64,000 nucleotides of DNA from Sandaracinus amylolyticus (GCF_000737325.1 NZ_CP011125.1:2480001-2544000); one strand, 5' to 3'. Positions 28,101 to 38,445 are shown, counted from the first letter of the stretch. The notes: generated from the letters alone by a model not told the origin. Translations and numbers: made by a program.

Positions 28101-28249
28101 AGACGTCGCGACCGTTCGCGCTCGTGCTGATCGGCGGCATGGCGACGACCTGTGCGACCGCGCTGCTCGTGCTCCCCGCGCTCTACACGTTCGTCGCCCC
28201 AGGCACGCTCGCGCGACGGCGCGACGAGGACGAGGAGGCGGCGCCGTGA
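25145..28249 (+). CDS. Heavy-metal efflux RND pump, CzcA family
   Basis: A 1034-aa inner-membrane proton-driven pump of the HME-RND family, the usual length. Helix 1 is followed by TPVEAFPDVTNLQVNVITQS, a CzcA/CusA landmark. Helix 4 carries the proton-relay acids in AIDFGILVDGAVILIENVV (Asp, Asp, Glu). Two large periplasmic loops and twelve helices follow the family layout, ending with LPMAVSRGMGAETSRPFA. It starts with TTG at 25145 after GGAAGGAAG. It probably exports divalent or monovalent metal cations such as Zn, Co, Cd, Cu or Ag; I cannot tell which. The channel gene overlaps its stop codon. Confidence 0.95.
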   Translation: MLAKLIELCVRRRVAAVVVTLAIAAYGVHAYLRTPVEAFPDVTNLQVNVITQSPGLAPPEIERQITIPIERALNGTPGMIRMRSESLFGLSLVYLTFEDAADAFRARILVEQRLRTAELPDGVVPELGPDATPLGEIFHYRIVSARHTLAERRSEQEWNVGPALRRVPGVADVIGRGGFLREIHVEVDPARLHARGLSLEEVEDALERASRSAGGGFLRQGDQQLVVRGVGAFAEPSDVQSAVLRADHGTPVTIGDVARVVVSHVPRQGAVGYGTSLESVEGVVLMRRGENPSVVLDGIHAAVDDLNRDGLPEGMEIVPFYDRTTLVAHTLETVHHSLLEGALLCVAVVWLFLRSLRGSLIVGAVIPLALLVAFIGLSSIGLPANLISMGAIDFGILVDGAVILIENVVHRMGETPPRTTRERLRLVADAAREVARPTLFAMAIIVAALIPVFSLERVEGRIFRPLALTYTFALLGALVFSLTVVPALAALVLRPGAHQAHGDPAFVRVMRAIYARAVRWLVVRRVVALAAALALLGGGLVVTTRLGTEFLPELDEGDFNVFVELPTSISLENGQRVMREVRRRLLAFPEVREVDTKQGRPEDGTDNESVNMGETFVHLVPREQWREGMTKDQLQEQMRASLERLPGIRFHFSQPIRDNVEESISGVRGQVVLKIFGTDLIVMREHLLRALDAVRTVPGVVDASLYRDRNVPQLEITPDRERLARAGISMASAQRTIETALAGSVVSEIWQGERLVPVRLRLPARERADLGRIAEITLSAPGGVRIPLREVADIGVAPGRASIVREGNARMLALKFNVEGRDLGSVVAEAITAVDRRVELPDGYTFRWGGEFENQQRAMARLAIVVPLAVLVVLSLLYLALGSARGAAAVLVVTPTSLTGGAFLLAVSGVNLSVSAMIGFIALLGQVALACLLVIGAIDDLCARGVPLADAAIDGAVQRFRPVVMTTLLAMLGLLPMAVSRGMGAETSRPFALVLIGGMATTCATALLVLPALYTFVAPGTLARRRDEDEEAAP

Positions 28250-29481
28250 CCCACCTCCGTGCTCCGTGGCTCGCGCTCGTGCTCGCGCTCGCTCCGACGA
28301 TCGTGCGGGCGCAGGACGCGATGCCGGACGAGATCTCGCTCGCCGACCTGCTCGATCGCGCGCAGCGCAGTCCGCGCGTGCGCGTCGAAGCGGCGCTCGC
28401 CGAGGCCTACCGCGGTGACGTGCGCGAGGCCGGTCAGCACCCCAATCCCGTGCTCTCGTACGAGGTCGCAGGGTTCCTCGGCGGCATCGAGACGAACGGC
28501 GGATCGCAACAAGAGCTCCGCGTGTCGCAGCCGCTGCTCTGGCCGGGCCAGGTGGATCGCCGCATCGACGCGGCGCGCGCGCGGCTCGATCTGGCGCGCG
28601 CCCGTACCGACGCGTTGCGCGCGGCGCTCTCGATCGAGCTGCGGCGTGCGTACGTCGCGCTCCTCGGCGCGCAGGAGCGCGCGGCGGTGCTCGTCGAGGC
28701 AGAGACGTCGATGGAGCGCCTCGCGTCCATCGTGCGCGGACGGGCCGAGGCCGGCGCGGGGCGGCGCTGGGACGTGACGCGCATCGAAGGGGAGCTCGCG
28801 TCGGTGCGCGCCGCGCGCGACGTCGCGGCCGCCGAGCTGCTCGCCGCGTCGGCGCGTATCGGCGCGTTGCTCGGCGCGCCGGGATGGCTCCCACGCGCGC
28901 GCGGCGTGCTCGCCGACCTGCCGCCGGTGCGCCCGCGCGACGAGCTCCTCGAAGACCATCCGATGCTCGTCGTCGCACGCGGGGCACATCGCGCCGCGGT
29001 CATGCGCGCGGAGGCGGAGCGCGCGCTGGCGATCCCGCCGATCGAGCTGACGCTCGGTACGATCGTGTCGACCGCGCCAGAGGGCGGCTATCTGATCGGC
29101 GGCGTCGCGATGCCGCTGCCCTTCTTCGACGCGAACCAGGGGGCGATCGAGCGCGCGGAGCGGGAGGCCGACGCCGCCGAGCTCGCGCGCGATGCGACGC
29201 GCCTCGAGCTCGAGGCCGCGCTCGCAGGCGCGCGCCGCGTGGTCTCGCTGCGGCGCGACGCGCTGGCCGCGTACGAGCGCGAGGTCGTCGAGCGCCTGCC
29301 GCTGCTCGCGGAGATGGCGGAGGCCGCGTACCAGGGCGGCGAAGTCGGCGTGTTCGAGGTGCTCGACGCGGTGCGCGCCACGCGCGAGCTCCGCACGGAG
29401 CGCGTCGATCGCGAGGAGTCCCTGCGGCTCTCGGAGATCGATCTGCTCGAGGCGGCGCTCGGCGCGGCGCTCGCCGACTGA
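28246..29481 (+). CDS. TolC-family outer-membrane efflux protein (CzcC-like)
   Basis: A 411-aa outer-membrane channel component. It starts with a GTG that shares bases with the pump stop codon (GTGA), so translation is coupled. The signal peptide is LALVLALAPTIVRAQ. The body shows the TolC repeats: ISLADLLDRAQRSPRVRVEA and AGQHPNPVLSYEVAGFLGGI in the first half, and ANQGAIERAEREADAAELA with YQGGEVGVFEVLDAVRATRE in the second. With the adaptor and pump it forms a complete envelope-spanning metal exporter. Nothing is missing from the operon. Confidence 0.93.
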   Translation: MTHLRAPWLALVLALAPTIVRAQDAMPDEISLADLLDRAQRSPRVRVEAALAEAYRGDVREAGQHPNPVLSYEVAGFLGGIETNGGSQQELRVSQPLLWPGQVDRRIDAARARLDLARARTDALRAALSIELRRAYVALLGAQERAAVLVEAETSMERLASIVRGRAEAGAGRRWDVTRIEGELASVRAARDVAAAELLAASARIGALLGAPGWLPRARGVLADLPPVRPRDELLEDHPMLVVARGAHRAAVMRAEAERALAIPPIELTLGTIVSTAPEGGYLIGGVAMPLPFFDANQGAIERAEREADAAELARDATRLELEAALAGARRVVSLRRDALAAYEREVVERLPLLAEMAEAAYQGGEVGVFEVLDAVRATRELRTERVDREESLRLSEIDLLEAALGAALAD

Positions 29482-29683
29482 TCAGCGTCGCGTGACGTGG
29501 GCCGCGAGCCAGCCGAGCACGAGATCCCGGCCCTGCGCGTGGTCGCACTGCTCGGGACATCCCGCGACGCCGTCGTGCACCACGGTGACGTGCGAAGAGC
29601 ACGAGCGCGCCGGATCGGACGTCGCAGAGGCGACCCCACTTCGTGCAGTGGAATCGGGCCATCCTCGTGACGCACACGAGCAC
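29482..29683 (-). pseudogene. Possible decayed small Cys-containing protein gene
   Basis: Between two convergent genes, the minus strand has good coding-type sequence in one frame near its 5' side (MLVCVTRMARFHCTKWGRL, from the GTG at 29683) and in another near its end (SSHVTVVHDGVAGCPEQCDH, then GRDLVLGWLAAHVTRR and a TGA at 29482). No single frame joins them without a shift near 29620. The two Cys-containing pieces could be the halves of a roughly 65-residue metal-binding protein. Family not recognised; it could also be chance. Confidence 0.3.
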
Positions 29684-29699
29684 GTCGGGCGCGGCCTCG

Positions 29700-31898
29700 T
29701 CAGCGGTAGCGCTCGAGCGTCGTCAGCAGCGCTTCGCGCGTGACGACGTCGCGCACGTCGAGCTGGTCCTCGTCGACCGTGAAGATCAGGCGATGGTGGA
29801 TGCCGACACGCGCGGTCCACACGCCTTCCATGCCCTGCATCCGCTTCACGTCGCGCCACGCGGCGCGGTCGCCGGAGGCGAGACGGCCCGCGATCGAGAC
29901 CGCCTGCCGCGAGGTCTTCGGCTGGAGCTCGCGCAGCGACTCGATCGCGCGCGGATCGAACACCGGGATGCGCACCGGCATCGTCGCTTCGTCGCTCGAG
30001 CCGCCGTCGTCCGCCGGGCCGAGCGCGATCTCCGCGCTGTCGCTGTCGCTGCGCGACGCCGCCGTGCGCGCCGCCTCGAGCTCCGCGACGCGCTCGCGCA
30101 GCGACGCGCGCTCCGCGTTGCCCTCGGCGAGCAGCGACTTCATCTCCTCGACCTTGCGCGCGAGCCGCTGGCGATGCTCTTCCGCCGTGCGATACGCCGC
30201 CGCGACCGCATCGTGCGGCATGCCCGCATGCTCGCGCTGCACCGCCGACATCGAGCGATCGAGGCGCTCGCGGAGCTCGCGGATCTCGTGCTCGAGCGCG
30301 ACCACCTGCGCCTGTCGCGCGTCGACCTCGGACTCCGCGCGCTCGAGCTCGGCGCGCACCCGCGTCATCTCCGCGGCCTCGGCCTCGCTGCGCGCGCTCT
30401 CCGCCTTCCGGCCCTCGACCCACTCGTCGTAGAGCGGTCCGTACGCATCGCCCGGCGGCAGCTCGAGGCGATCACGCGCGAGCTCGATCTCGTCGAGCAT
30501 CGTGTCGCTCGCCTCGACGTGCTCCGGATCGAGCGCCCCGCGCGCGACCAGGATGCCGAGCGCGGGCGCGTGATCGAGCAGTGCGTACGCGACGTCGGCG
30601 ATCGCGTCCGCGTCTCCGTGCAGGCCACGACGCGCCTGCTCGTCGAGCACCGCGACCGTGCTGTCGCTCGGACGCGCGCACGCGATCCCGGCGCGCACCC
30701 GCGACTGCAGCGCCTCGCGGTCCTTCACCTTCGCGAGCTGGCGATCGAGCACGTCGAGGCAGCGCATGCGCAGCGCTTCCTCGATGAGATCCTCGCGTTG
30801 GTGCTCGACGTCGCTGCCGTCGCCTTCCTTCGGCATCGCGGCGAGCACGTCGAGCGCCCGCTCCGCGTCCTCCCAGCGGTGGTAGGCGCGCAGCTGGCGG
30901 ATCGCGGTGACGAGCGCGGGCCGCGCGAGCCGCTCGAAGGGCAGCGCGAGCACCTCCTGGATGCGCATGCCGTCGACGTCGGTCGCGCTCACGCGCGCGG
31001 CGTCGACGAGCGGCTGATCGGCGACGCGATCCTGCGCGTCGTCCTGCGTCGCGTGGCACTTCTTGTACTTCTTGCCGCTCCCGCAGTGACACGGGTCGTT
31101 GCGGCCCGGGCGCTCCTGCGCCTTGCGCACGGTGTAGCCCGCGACGACGCGCGGCGGCTCCGTCTCGGGCAGGATCTCGAGCACCGGCTGCGTCCAACCC
31201 TCGAGCCAGAACTTCGAGATCTCCTCGGCGTTGCTGCGGCCTGCGAGGTCCACCCACTCCTGACCGACCGCTGTCAGGTGCGAGTCGGCCGCGCGCTGGA
31301 TGACGGTGCCGAGCAGCACGCCTGCCTCGGTGCCGAGGCGCTGGCGCGCGAGCGTTCGCAACAGGCCGGGCCACGGCGCGGGCCACGGCGCATCGCCGAG
31401 CAGCTGCGACGCGACGAACGCGACGATCGCCTCGCGGTCGTGGCTCAGCTGCCCGCGCTCGAGCGCCTGACGCATCACGTCGAGGCGCGCCTGGGGCGAG
31501 TCGCCGCAGGCGCGCAGGAGCGATGGAACGAGGTCACGCTGATCGACGTCGGGCACGAGGCGCGAGACGAGCGCGGGATCGAGCGTTCGATCCGCCGCCG
31601 CGAGCGCCAACGCGAGCGCGGTGGCGGCTTTGATGTCGCGCCGGTCGAGCGTCTCGGCGAGCGCTGCCTCGAGCGCGCTCTCGCTCTCGCGCGCGAGCTC
31701 CGCGATGCCGTCGCGCGTGAGCGGCGTGCTGCGCGCGCGCGCGATCAGCGCGGGGTCCGCGGGCGCGCGTTCCACGATGGGACGCGCGGTGCTGACGTCC
31801 GACGCGTCGCGCACGGCGACCTCGGTCGACTCGGTGGCCTTCGCGCGGGCCGTCTTTCGGGGTCGAGCCAACTGGGAATTCCTGACATGCACGGTCAT
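29700..31898 (-). CDS. SEC-C zinc protein with coiled coil and C-terminal RelE-like domain
   Basis: A 732-aa protein. The N-terminal 260 residues are helical and repeat-like. A SEC-C motif (RNDPCHCGSGKKYKKCH, 266-282) gives a zinc site like that at the SecA C-terminus. A helical middle region with a long coiled coil follows (about 520-600, VDARQAQVVALEHEIRELRE). The last 90 residues (GDRAAWRDVKRMQGMEGVWT, then ARVGIHHRLIFTVDEDQLDV) have the pattern of a RelE/ParE-type toxin fold. Fusion of these parts is unusual. No antitoxin gene adjoins, so toxicity is doubtful. The start ATG at 31898 was selected because coding quality fades upstream. Confidence 0.75.
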   Translation of the reverse strand: MTVHVRNSQLARPRKTARAKATESTEVAVRDASDVSTARPIVERAPADPALIARARSTPLTRDGIAELARESESALEAALAETLDRRDIKAATALALALAAADRTLDPALVSRLVPDVDQRDLVPSLLRACGDSPQARLDVMRQALERGQLSHDREAIVAFVASQLLGDAPWPAPWPGLLRTLARQRLGTEAGVLLGTVIQRAADSHLTAVGQEWVDLAGRSNAEEISKFWLEGWTQPVLEILPETEPPRVVAGYTVRKAQERPGRNDPCHCGSGKKYKKCHATQDDAQDRVADQPLVDAARVSATDVDGMRIQEVLALPFERLARPALVTAIRQLRAYHRWEDAERALDVLAAMPKEGDGSDVEHQREDLIEEALRMRCLDVLDRQLAKVKDREALQSRVRAGIACARPSDSTVAVLDEQARRGLHGDADAIADVAYALLDHAPALGILVARGALDPEHVEASDTMLDEIELARDRLELPPGDAYGPLYDEWVEGRKAESARSEAEAAEMTRVRAELERAESEVDARQAQVVALEHEIRELRERLDRSMSAVQREHAGMPHDAVAAAYRTAEEHRQRLARKVEEMKSLLAEGNAERASLRERVAELEAARTAASRSDSDSAEIALGPADDGGSSDEATMPVRIPVFDPRAIESLRELQPKTSRQAVSIAGRLASGDRAAWRDVKRMQGMEGVWTARVGIHHRLIFTVDEDQLDVRDVVTREALLTTLERYR

Positions 31899-32213
31899 CG
31901 GATGCCCGTCCCAACACCGCGTTCGCACTCCGCATTTCGGGAGCTGTCGAATCGGCCAGCGGGCCGATTCGAAGGTTGCCGGTTCGCGGACGGACCGCCG
32001 CGAACCGAGGCGCCGCGACACGCGCGGTACGGTGGGCGACCGCACCGTCGTGTCTTTTCGATGGTGACCTCGAGGACGGAACGCAAGCGTCGTGCGAGCG
32101 TGTGGGAGCACGAGCGCGGCCAACGCGGCACGACGTCGATCTCGCGCGTGGACGCATCGCGCGCAGATCGCGCGAGGGCTCGTGACCGCGTGACGCGCGG
32201 CGGGTCGGCACCC
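31899..32213. other. Divergent intergenic region with a perfect palindrome
   Basis: This 315-bp gap separates two divergent genes. Its clear feature is an 11-bp perfect inverted repeat with a 4-bp spacer at 31947-31972 (TCGAATCGGCC, AGCG, GGCCGATTCGA). It lies 49 bp before the SEC-C gene start, where an operator would be expected. No T-run follows, so a terminator is unlikely. I see no gene or clear promoter in the remainder. Confidence 0.5.
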
Positions 32214-33320
32214 ATGCTGTTCGAGATGGACCGAGACGACGCCGGGGTGTTGGGCGAGCTCGAGCTCCACGAGCCCGCGCCGCTGTGGATGCTCGCCCTC
32301 TTCGGAGGAGCGGGGCTGGCCACGATGATCGGCGTGCCGATCGCCATCTGGGCGATCGCGGGCGAGTCGAGCGCGTTCGCCTCCGAGGGGCCGCGCTGGG
32401 GAGATGCGCTACGCGCGCTCGTGCCGGCGAGCGTGATGTGGGCGCTGCTCTTCGTCGCAGTGCGACGCGTGGCGTCGCGCAGGCTCCGTGTGAGCTGGGA
32501 CGACTGGGGGATCGTCGAGTGGGACGGCTTCCACGTGCGCACCGCGATCGCGTGGGAGCGCGCGCGCGCCGAGCTCGGGACGCGCGACGCGCGCATCGCG
32601 TGGGCGCACGTGTTCGACGACGACGGGCGCTGCATCTCGATGCTGACGAGCGAGGGCGCGTTCCCCGAGTGGCAGCCCGATCGCGCGTGCACGACGCGCG
32701 GGCTCGAGCCGCTCGCGGCGCGGCTGCGCTCGCTCCCGCGCGGGATCGCGCGGCCCGATGCGCGCGATCGTGTGCGGCCCGACGCGTGGTGGATGCAGTC
32801 GCGCGTGGTGTTCCCGTTCATCGTGCTCGCGTCGATCGGGTGCGCGTGCATGCCGCCGGCGTGGGCGCTCTTCGGGATCGCGCTGACCGCGGCGTGCGTG
32901 CTGACGACGCTCCCGGCGGCCATCGAGCTCGCGCGCCTGACGCGCACGTCGTGGGGGCTGCGCGATCTGCGTCCGTTCGTGCTCGCGCGGCGCGAAGGCC
33001 GCGTGCTCGTGGCGCACGACGAGGACGGCGCGGTGGTGCGCATCGACGCGCGTGGATGGCGCGCGTCGGATGGGTCGCTCGTGGAGAAGCCGCGCGGGCG
33101 TGTGTTCGCGCGATTGGGCGCGATGCCCGCGGAGGAAGGGCCCTATCGCGAGGGGCTCGTGGCGCGCGCGGTGGAGGCGATCGAGACGGAGTTCGATCGG
33201 CGGTTGCGGCGGCGGCGGCTGGTCGGGGCTTCGGTGGAGCTCGTCGCGCGGTTGGGGTTGGTCGGGACGAGCGGGGTGATTGCCTGGGTGCTCTTGTGGT
33301 GGGTCGCTCATGTGAGCTGA
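32214..33320 (+). CDS. Integral membrane protein, function unknown
   Basis: A 368-aa protein with predicted membrane helices at about residues 22-50 (LWMLALFGGAGLATMIGVPI), 67-85, 199-221 (FPFIVLASIGCACMPPAWAL), 224-240 and a C-terminal one (LVGTSGVIAWVLLWWVAHV). Two soluble parts lie between: a Trp-rich segment after helix 2 (VSWDDWGIVEWDGFHVRTAI) and a basic one before the last helix. This layout recalls PH-like or DUF-type membrane proteins, but I do not recognise a family. The ATG at 32214 is taken; another Met four codons later is equally possible. The frame runs open far upstream without coding character. Confidence 0.65.
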   Translation: MLFEMDRDDAGVLGELELHEPAPLWMLALFGGAGLATMIGVPIAIWAIAGESSAFASEGPRWGDALRALVPASVMWALLFVAVRRVASRRLRVSWDDWGIVEWDGFHVRTAIAWERARAELGTRDARIAWAHVFDDDGRCISMLTSEGAFPEWQPDRACTTRGLEPLAARLRSLPRGIARPDARDRVRPDAWWMQSRVVFPFIVLASIGCACMPPAWALFGIALTAACVLTTLPAAIELARLTRTSWGLRDLRPFVLARREGRVLVAHDEDGAVVRIDARGWRASDGSLVEKPRGRVFARLGAMPAEEGPYREGLVARAVEAIETEFDRRLRRRRLVGASVELVARLGLVGTSGVIAWVLLWWVAHVS

Positions 33321-33353
33321 GCTGATCGCCGCGCGCGGAGGAGGCTTCGGTGT

Positions 33354-33620
33354 GGGGCGCGGGGTGGGGGCCCGTGCTCGGACAGTCCTCGCGATTGCGT
33401 CCTGCTGCGCGGTGTGGAGGTCGATGGCCGGGGTTCTCGCCAGCGCGGGCGCTTCGCGACCGCGCTGACTCGCATTCGCTGCTGTGACGGCGGCTGGTGG
33501 GCGCTGCGGACGCGAAGCACGGACGACGCGAAGCGGCGGCCGGGCGTGAGCGCAATGCTCGACCCGCGACGAAGGAGCGGGTCGAGCAGCAACTGCGCGC
33601 GGGCCCCCACCCCGCGCCCC
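33354..33620. repeat. Element with perfect 21-bp inverted ends
   Basis: Arms at 33354-33374 (beginning GGGGCGCGGGGTGG) and 33600-33620 are exact reverse complements, separated by 225 bp. Inside, a 10-bp hairpin (33558-33567 with 33577-33586, CTCGACCCGC) lies near the right arm. No transposase or target-site duplication is seen. It could be a miniature inverted-repeat element or a large RNA hairpin. Confidence 0.6.
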
Positions 33621-33726
33621 GGCTGGTAGCGCTTCGGCCGCGCGGGGAGGGATGAGCGGTCCTCGGTGTGGTGGAGGGACGCGTGACGCGCGAGGGCGCT
33701 TCGCGACCTCGCTCGTCACGCGGACT

Positions 33727-33832
33727 GACTCGCCCTTCGGGCATCGTGGAGCCGAATTTTCGGACTCGCCCTTCGGGCATCGTGGAGCCGAATTTTCGGA
33801 CTCGCCCTTCGGGCATCGTGGAGCGGATTCCG
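33727..33832. repeat. 36-bp tandem repeat, three copies
   Basis: Copies start at 33727, 33763 and 33799. The first two are identical over 36 bp and begin GACTCGCCCTTCGGGCATCG; the third diverges in its last ten bases. Because 36 is divisible by three, all frames through it stay open, which explains spurious peptides in this region. Confidence 0.85.
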
Positions 33833-33891
33833 ATTGGCCTTGGGCATCGGCAGCCGAACCGCGGGCTTCGATCGTCCGCAGGATCGCGGGT

Positions 33892-34198
33892 CGAATGTCG
33901 GAGATTCGGTGGTGGACTTTGAATCCAGGGGACGAATCTCGGAGATTGGCTGGGCGATTTTGGAATCGCGGGTCGAATGTCGGAGATTCGGTGGGTGGAT
34001 TTTGAATCCAGGGGACGAATGTCGGAGATTCGGTGGGTGGATTTTGAATCCAGGCGACGAATCTCGGAGATTGGCTGGGCGATTCTGGAATCGTGGGTCG
34101 AATCTCGGAGATTCGGTGGGTGGATTTTGAATCCAGGGGACGAATCTCGGAGATTCGCCGGACGATCCTGAAGTCGGGGGTCGAATCTGGGAGATTCG
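33892..34198. repeat. Eight-unit tandem array of 17-nt palindromes, 41-42 bp apart
   Basis: Each unit opens with a version of the palindrome CGAATCTCGGAGATTCG. Unit starts are 33892, 33933, 33974, 34016, 34058, 34099, 34141 and 34182, so spacing is 41, 41, 42, 42, 41, 42 and 41 bp. Units 6 and 7 are perfect palindromes; the others have one mismatch. Two spacer classes alternate (one with GGATTTTGAATCC, itself dyad-symmetric), giving a higher-order pattern in which units 1-3 resemble units 4-6. Mixed 41/42 spacing excludes a coding repeat. Confidence 0.9.
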
Positions 34199-34313
34199 CC
34201 GGGCGGGCCGGGTCTGCCCGTTCACCGACGCGACGTGGGCGCACGTCGAGCTGCGGGCGAGGGAGCCGTTCGTCCTCTCGCCAGCTCCTCCTGCTCTCCG
34301 CAGCGGGAATCGC

Positions 34314-37208
<2,895 letters not shown>

Positions 37209-37241
37209 GGGCGCGCCCGATCTAGCACGGGTGATCGGCTG

Positions 37242-37257
37242 CTGAACGCATGTTCTC
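37242..37257 (-). promoter_or_regulatory. Candidate LexA (SOS) box upstream of uvrA
   Basis: CTGAACGCATGTTCTC contains GAAC-N4-GTTC (37244-37255), the core of Gram-positive-type SOS boxes, and fits most positions of the LexA motif reported for Myxococcus xanthus. It lies 36 bp before the uvrA start codon, where a repressor would block transcription. An SOS role for uvrA is common. The match is by eye only. Confidence 0.55.
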
Positions 37258-37274
37258 TGACAGTGTGCTGTCAG
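37257..37274. repeat. Perfect 7-bp inverted repeat in the uvrA-mscL gap
   Basis: CTGACAG (37257-37263) and CTGTCAG (37268-37274) are separated by TGTG. The palindrome adjoins the LexA-like box and lies between the two divergent genes, so it may be a second operator serving mscL or uvrA. Confidence 0.6.
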
Positions 37275-37321
37275 GATTGCCGCGGCTGGTGGGAGCACGT
37301 GTGGAGCCCATCTACATCGTC

Positions 37322-37693
37322 ATGCTGAAGGAGCTCCGCGACTTCCTGCTCCGCGGGAACGTGCTCGACCTCGCGGTCGCGTTCGTCATGGGCGCGGCGT
37401 TCACCCGCGTGGTGACCGCGTTCACCGAGGGCATCCTCATGGCGCTGGTCGCCGCGGCGGTGGGCGAGCCGAGCTTCGACGACCTCGCGGTCGAGCTGAA
37501 CGGCACGCCGATCCGCTACGGCGTGTTCCTCACCGCGCTCGTGAGCCTGCTGCTCGTCGGCACCGCGCTCTTCCTCGTGGTGAAGGGCGTGAACGCGCTG
37601 CGCCGGCCGACACCTGCTGCACGGGTCGAGACCGACCACGACGTGCTCGTGCAGATCCGTGACGCGCTGCGCACGCCGACGACCACGGCGTGA
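37322..37693 (+). CDS. mscL: Large-conductance mechanosensitive channel MscL
   Basis: A 123-aa inner-membrane channel that opens under membrane tension to release osmolytes during hypo-osmotic shock. The N-terminal amphipathic helix and first transmembrane helix are typical (MLKELRDFLLRGNVLDLAVA, then FVMGAAF), the second helix contains GVFLTALVSLLLVGTALFLV, and the C-terminal helix bundle reads LVQIRDALR. The ATG at 37322 matches the family start; a GTG 21 bp upstream is possible. Compared with Escherichia coli MscL the periplasmic loop is shorter. It diverges from uvrA. Confidence 0.94.
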   Translation: MLKELRDFLLRGNVLDLAVAFVMGAAFTRVVTAFTEGILMALVAAAVGEPSFDDLAVELNGTPIRYGVFLTALVSLLLVGTALFLVVKGVNALRRPTPAARVETDHDVLVQIRDALRTPTTTA

Positions 37694-37747
37694 TCGAGCT
37701 CGGAGCGACGCTCACCGCGCGTTCCACACGGTGAGCGCCGCGCGTGA

Positions 37748-38380
37748 TCACTTCGTGCCGAACAGACGATCGCCCGCGTCGCCGAGGCCCGGGACGATGT
37801 AGCCCTTCTCGTTGAGCTTCTCGTCGACCGCGCAGGTCCACACCGGCACGTCGGGGTGCGTCTCGTGCAGCGTCTTGATGCCCTCGGGCGCCGCGAGCAG
37901 GCACATCAGCTTGATCGACTTCGGGCCGCGGCTCTTGATGCGATCCACCGCGGCGACCGCCGAGTTGCCGGTCGCGAGCATCGGGTCGACGACGATGACG
38001 TCGCGGTCCGCGAGGTCGCCCGGCACCTTGAAGTAGTACTCGACGGCCATGAGCGTCTTCGGGTCGCGATAGAGCCCGATGTGACCGACGCGCGCCGACG
38101 GGATGACGCGGAGCATGCCCGTGAGGAAGCCGTCACCGGCGCGCAGGATCGAGATGATCACGAGCTTCTTGCCCTCGATCACCGGCGCGTCCATCTCGGC
38201 GATCGGCGTCTTGATGCGCTCGGTCGACAGCGGGAAGTCGCGCGTCAGCTCGTACGCGAGGAGCATGCTGATCTCCTCGAGCAGCTGGCGGAACTGGCTG
38301 ACGCTCGTGGTCTCGCGGCGCATCAGCGAGAGCTTGTGCTGCACGAGCGGGTGGGAGACGACGTGGACCTCGGGGGACAT
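37748..38380 (-). CDS. upp: Uracil phosphoribosyltransferase
   Basis: A 210-aa enzyme converting uracil and PRPP to UMP. Family landmarks are all present: [22 protein letters not shown] at the N-terminus (in which the HKL segment is invariant), [12 protein letters not shown], the PRPP loop [14 protein letters not shown], and the uracil-binding C-terminus [18 protein letters not shown]. It is the last gene of a set containing a semialdehyde dehydrogenase, URC1 and URC4 homologues (65 bp after URC4). That points to a role in uracil breakdown as well as salvage, because the URC pathway in yeasts requires a uracil phosphoribosyltransferase. Confidence 0.97.
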   Translation of the reverse strand: MSPEVHVVSHPLVQHKLSLMRRETTSVSQFRQLLEEISMLLAYELTRDFPLSTERIKTPIAEMDAPVIEGKKLVIISILRAGDGFLTGMLRVIPSARVGHIGLYRDPKTLMAVEYYFKVPGDLADRDVIVVDPMLATGNSAVAAVDRIKSRGPKSIKLMCLLAAPEGIKTLHETHPDVPVWTCAVDEKLNEKGYIVPGLGDAGDRLFGTK

Positions 38381-38445
38381 GGAGCCTCGCGACAGTTGTT
38401 GAACGACTGTTTCAGAACTCGGAGCTGCTCGGGAGACGGTGCGGT

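Larger units (their letters stand above)
33321..34313. other. Repeat-rich intergenic block between convergent genes
   Basis: This 993-bp region between the 3' ends of a membrane-protein gene and uvrA has no credible gene: open frames exist in all directions but follow repeat periodicity instead of codon bias. It contains, in order, a 267-bp unit flanked by perfect 21-bp inverted repeats, a 36-bp tandem repeat in three copies, an eight-unit array of palindromes about 41-42 bp apart, and a copy (34285-34306) of a sequence also found near ada at 45912-45933. Base composition in the array is clearly lower in G+C than the neighbouring genes. Confidence 0.7.

Noticed and set aside
29643-32213. Long plus-strand open frame upstream of the membrane protein
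   Set aside because: Antisense to the SEC-C gene and Arg/His-rich; only the part from 32214 shows coding character.
33354-33620. Insertion sequence
   Set aside because: Inverted ends are present, but no transposase frame or target-site duplication was found.
33977-34171. Open frame encoding repeated MSEIRWVDFESRGR-type peptide
   Set aside because: The unit length alternates between 41 and 42 bp, so the peptide repeat breaks; no ribosome binding site or codon bias.
33892-34198. CRISPR-like regular repeats
   Set aside because: Units are contiguous tandem repeats with related spacers, not unique spacers, and no cas genes are present.
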